Shown in pieces: positions 6,385-7,353 of a stretch of DNA of 7,353 nucleotides. The translations under genes were made by a program, and so were the position numbers. Each line of letters opens with the position of its first letter. Position 1 is the stretch's first letter. The DNA comes from an uncultured Klebsiella sp. (GTDB taxonomy: Bacteria; Pseudomonadota; Gammaproteobacteria; Enterobacterales; Enterobacteriaceae): contig CABUCP010000152.1 in assembly GCA_902490055.1 (NCBI GenBank), forward strand, positions 1 to 7,353, given 5' to 3'. The notes beneath the pieces are model-generated. The model had not been told where the DNA came from, ran no database searches, and was given only the letters and a program-made list of their open reading frames with translations.

Positions 6385-6563
6385 GGCCGGGGCAGCCCGC
6401 ATGGATGCGGGCTGAGGGCCGTGATTTGCAGGGACGCTGCCTCGGCCCGACCCGAAGCCTGCAGGGATAAGTCGAAGGAACCACGAAGTGGCGATTTTGG
6501 CGGCCAGAGCCCGGGGGTGCAGGGGCGGCGGCGATTGGCCGCCCCCTGTGCGCTCCCTGCGCC
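6385..6563. other. GC-rich structured island: candidate ncRNA or dispersed repeat
   Basis: This stretch is strongly GC-rich compared with its flanks and is full of inverted repeats. A perfect 9-bp hairpin lies at 6393-6401/6406-6414 (CAGCCCGCA, TGGA loop). GGGCCG (6416-6421) pairs with CGGCCC (6443-6448) around an inner GCAG/CTGC. CCAC-GAA-GTGG lies at 6481-6491. GGGGCGGC (6522-6529) pairs with GCCGCCCC (6538-6545). GCGC-TCCCT-GCGC lies at 6550-6562. An alternative 12-bp stem with a single G-U joins 6385-6396 and 6436-6447, excluding the first two hairpins. TGCAGGGA occurs twice (6427-6434, 6460-6467). All frames that stay open give Arg/Pro-rich peptides without domains, and none has a good ribosome site. 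From memory similar sequences recur between genes in enterobacterial genomes and are mis-annotated as small proteins; this is unverified. Confidence 0.5.
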
Positions 6564-6659
6564 GTAAGAGAAATAACGCAGAATAAATATCGGGAGCACA
6601 ATGTGTTCGGAAGCGACAGAAAACAACCGTTTTGCCCGAACCGAATCAATCGCAAACTG

Positions 6660-6687
6660 ATAATAGTATCTTGTATAACCGTTTCAA
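6660..6687 (-). promoter_or_regulatory. candidate sigma70 promoter facing the GC-rich island
   Basis: On the minus strand TTGAAA (plus 6682-6687, five of six) is followed after 16 bases by TATTAT (6660-6665, five of six). Transcription would begin near 6653 and run leftward through the AT-rich spacer into the structured island at 6563-6385. No protein gene follows it, so the transcript would be non-coding. The surroundings (6566-6736) are AT-rich and chance promoter-like matches are common there; otherwise nothing is recognisable in that stretch. Confidence 0.4.
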
Positions 6688-6736
6688 TTATTCACGTACT
6701 AGATTTGGCATAACTTCCGTTTCCAGTACATTTAAA

Positions 6737-6767
6737 CCAGAGCCACTTTCAGCGAAAATGGCTCTGG
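6737..6767 (-). terminator. terminator hairpin downstream of nudE
   Basis: CCAGAGCCA (6737-6745) pairs with TGGCTCTGG (6759-6767), nine pairs. A C-A mismatch and a four-pair inner stem, TTTC (6747-6750) with GAAA (6754-6757), complete a long hairpin. Read leftward it is followed by TTTAAA, a weak T-tract; read rightward it is followed by CGATG. It begins 24 bases past the nudE stop, which fits a nudE terminator. Confidence 0.65.
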
Positions 6768-6791
6768 CGATGTCGACAACGATCTTAGTGC

Positions 6792-7352
6792 TTACAAACG
6801 CCCCTGCGCCTGTAGCCACTCACGCACCAGGAACAGCGCGCTGACGTTACGCGCTTCATTGAAGTCTTCTTCTTCCAGCAGCGCCATCAGCTGCGATAGC
6901 GGCCAGCGCACCTGCGGCAGCGGTTCTGGTTCGTCGCCCGGTAGTGATTCCGGATAGAGGTCTTCCGCAACCATAATGTTCATTTTGCTGGAGAAATAGG
7001 ACGGCGCCATGCTGAGCTTTTTCAGGAACGTCAGCTGGCGCGCGCCGAAACCGACCTCTTCTTTCAGCTCGCGATTGGCGGCTTCCATCGCGGTCTCGCC
7101 CGGGTCGATAAGCCCTTTGGAGAAACCTAACTCGTAGGATTCGGTGCCGACGGCATATTCGCGGATTAAAATAATGTGGTCATCAACAATCGGCACAATC
7201 ATTACGGCTTCACGCGTGGTGGGCCGCATGCGTTCATAGACGCGACGCACGCCGTTGCTGAATTCCAGGTCCACGCTTTCAACATTAAAAAGACGCGACC
7301 GCGCTACCGTTTCAACGTTGAGAATAGTGGGTTTTTGTAATGATTTGCTCAT
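6792..7352 (-). CDS. nudE: NudE, Nudix hydrolase for ADP-ribose, NADH and diadenosine polyphosphates
   Basis: The 186-residue protein has the same length as E. coli NudE and is close to it throughout. E. coli NudE cleaves the pyrophosphate bond of ADP-ribose, NADH and Ap3A-type dinucleotides in the cytoplasm using divalent metal ions. The Nudix box GX5EX7REUXEEXGU is complete: Gly80, Glu86, Arg94-Glu95, Glu98-Glu99 and Gly101. Upstream lie the substrate-side strand VMIVPIVDDHIILIREYAVG (50-69) and, after the box, the NudE-typical SMAPSYFSSKMNI. The ATG at 7350-7352 gives the expected MSKSLQKPTIL N-terminus; its ribosome site and promoter lie beyond the window. It is convergent with mrcA, from which it is parted by the long gap. 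Confidence 0.96.
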   Translation of the reverse strand: MSKSLQKPTILNVETVARSRLFNVESVDLEFSNGVRRVYERMRPTTREAVMIVPIVDDHIILIREYAVGTESYELGFSKGLIDPGETAMEAANRELKEEVGFGARQLTFLKKLSMAPSYFSSKMNIMVAEDLYPESLPGDEPEPLPQVRWPLSQLMALLEEEDFNEARNVSALFLVREWLQAQGRL

Positions 7353-7353
7353 T

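Noticed and set aside
6235..6567. Open frame of 110 codons on the plus strand over the REP and the island
   Set aside because: It begins just after a strong terminator, codes through the REP palindrome and ends in an Arg/Pro/Gly-rich tail. No ribosome site or family resemblance is seen.
6123..6626. Open frame of 167 codons on the minus strand across the mrcA-nudE gap
   Set aside because: It needs a TTG start without a good ribosome site, runs through a REP, a terminator and the hairpin-rich island, and shows no domain. The frame is open mainly because the DNA is GC-rich. Its peptide resembles spurious proteins from repeat-containing intergenic regions.
6385..6653. Retron, CRISPR array or phage immunity RNA as the identity of the island
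   Set aside because: There is no reverse transcriptase, no regularly spaced repeats, no cas or phage gene and no tRNA-type attachment site in the window, so none of these can be supported.
6316..6695. Near-direct repeat (TTATTCAC at 6319-6326 and 6688-6695 with similar T/A-rich flanks) bracketing the island, like target duplications
   Set aside because: An exact 8-base match within several hundred bases is expected by chance and the flanks match only with gaps, so it is not good evidence of insertion ends.

Overview
The window looks like chromosomal DNA of an enterobacterium close to Klebsiella, Raoultella or Enterobacter. This rests on protein resemblance, judged from memory, to E. coli HofM-HofQ, MrcA and NudE, on an enterobacterial REP palindrome, and on GC-rich third codon positions. 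Genus and species cannot be fixed from the sequence alone.

Layout. Positions 1-62 are the start of the gap that in E. coli leads to aroK; they hold a dyad and a candidate leftward promoter. Positions 63-3352 are a tight minus-strand operon in the order hofM-hofN-hofO-hofP-hofQ, with every junction overlapping (4, 17, 11 and 89 nt). Positions 3353-3567 are the divergent intergenic region. Positions 3568-6126 are mrcA (plus strand), encoding the bifunctional peptidoglycan synthase PBP1A. Positions 6127-6791 are an unusually long gene-free gap. Positions 6792-7352 are nudE (minus strand), a complete Nudix hydrolase whose start codon lies one base inside the window edge.

The hof genes match the PilM-N-O-P-Q set of type IV pilus machines: cytoplasmic actin-like protein, two bitopic inner-membrane proteins, a periplasmic linker and the outer-membrane secretin. 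In E. coli they are needed to use DNA as a nutrient and are tied to the Sxy/CRP competence regulon. The divergent pairing of pilMNOPQ-like genes with a class A PBP gene is an old gammaproteobacterial arrangement. mrcA and nudE are housekeeping genes, convergent across the gap.

The part not explained by standard genes is the 665-bp mrcA-nudE gap. From left to right it holds a short hairpin, a strong rightward terminator whose left arm resembles an IS150-group insertion sequence end, a REP palindrome, a GC-rich island (about 6385-6563) full of nested and competing inverted repeats, an AT-rich stretch with a good leftward sigma70-like promoter aimed into the island, and a terminator hairpin for nudE. 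The island may be a structured RNA or a dispersed mobile repeat. I see no convincing protein in it and no evidence for a complete new defence or mobile system.
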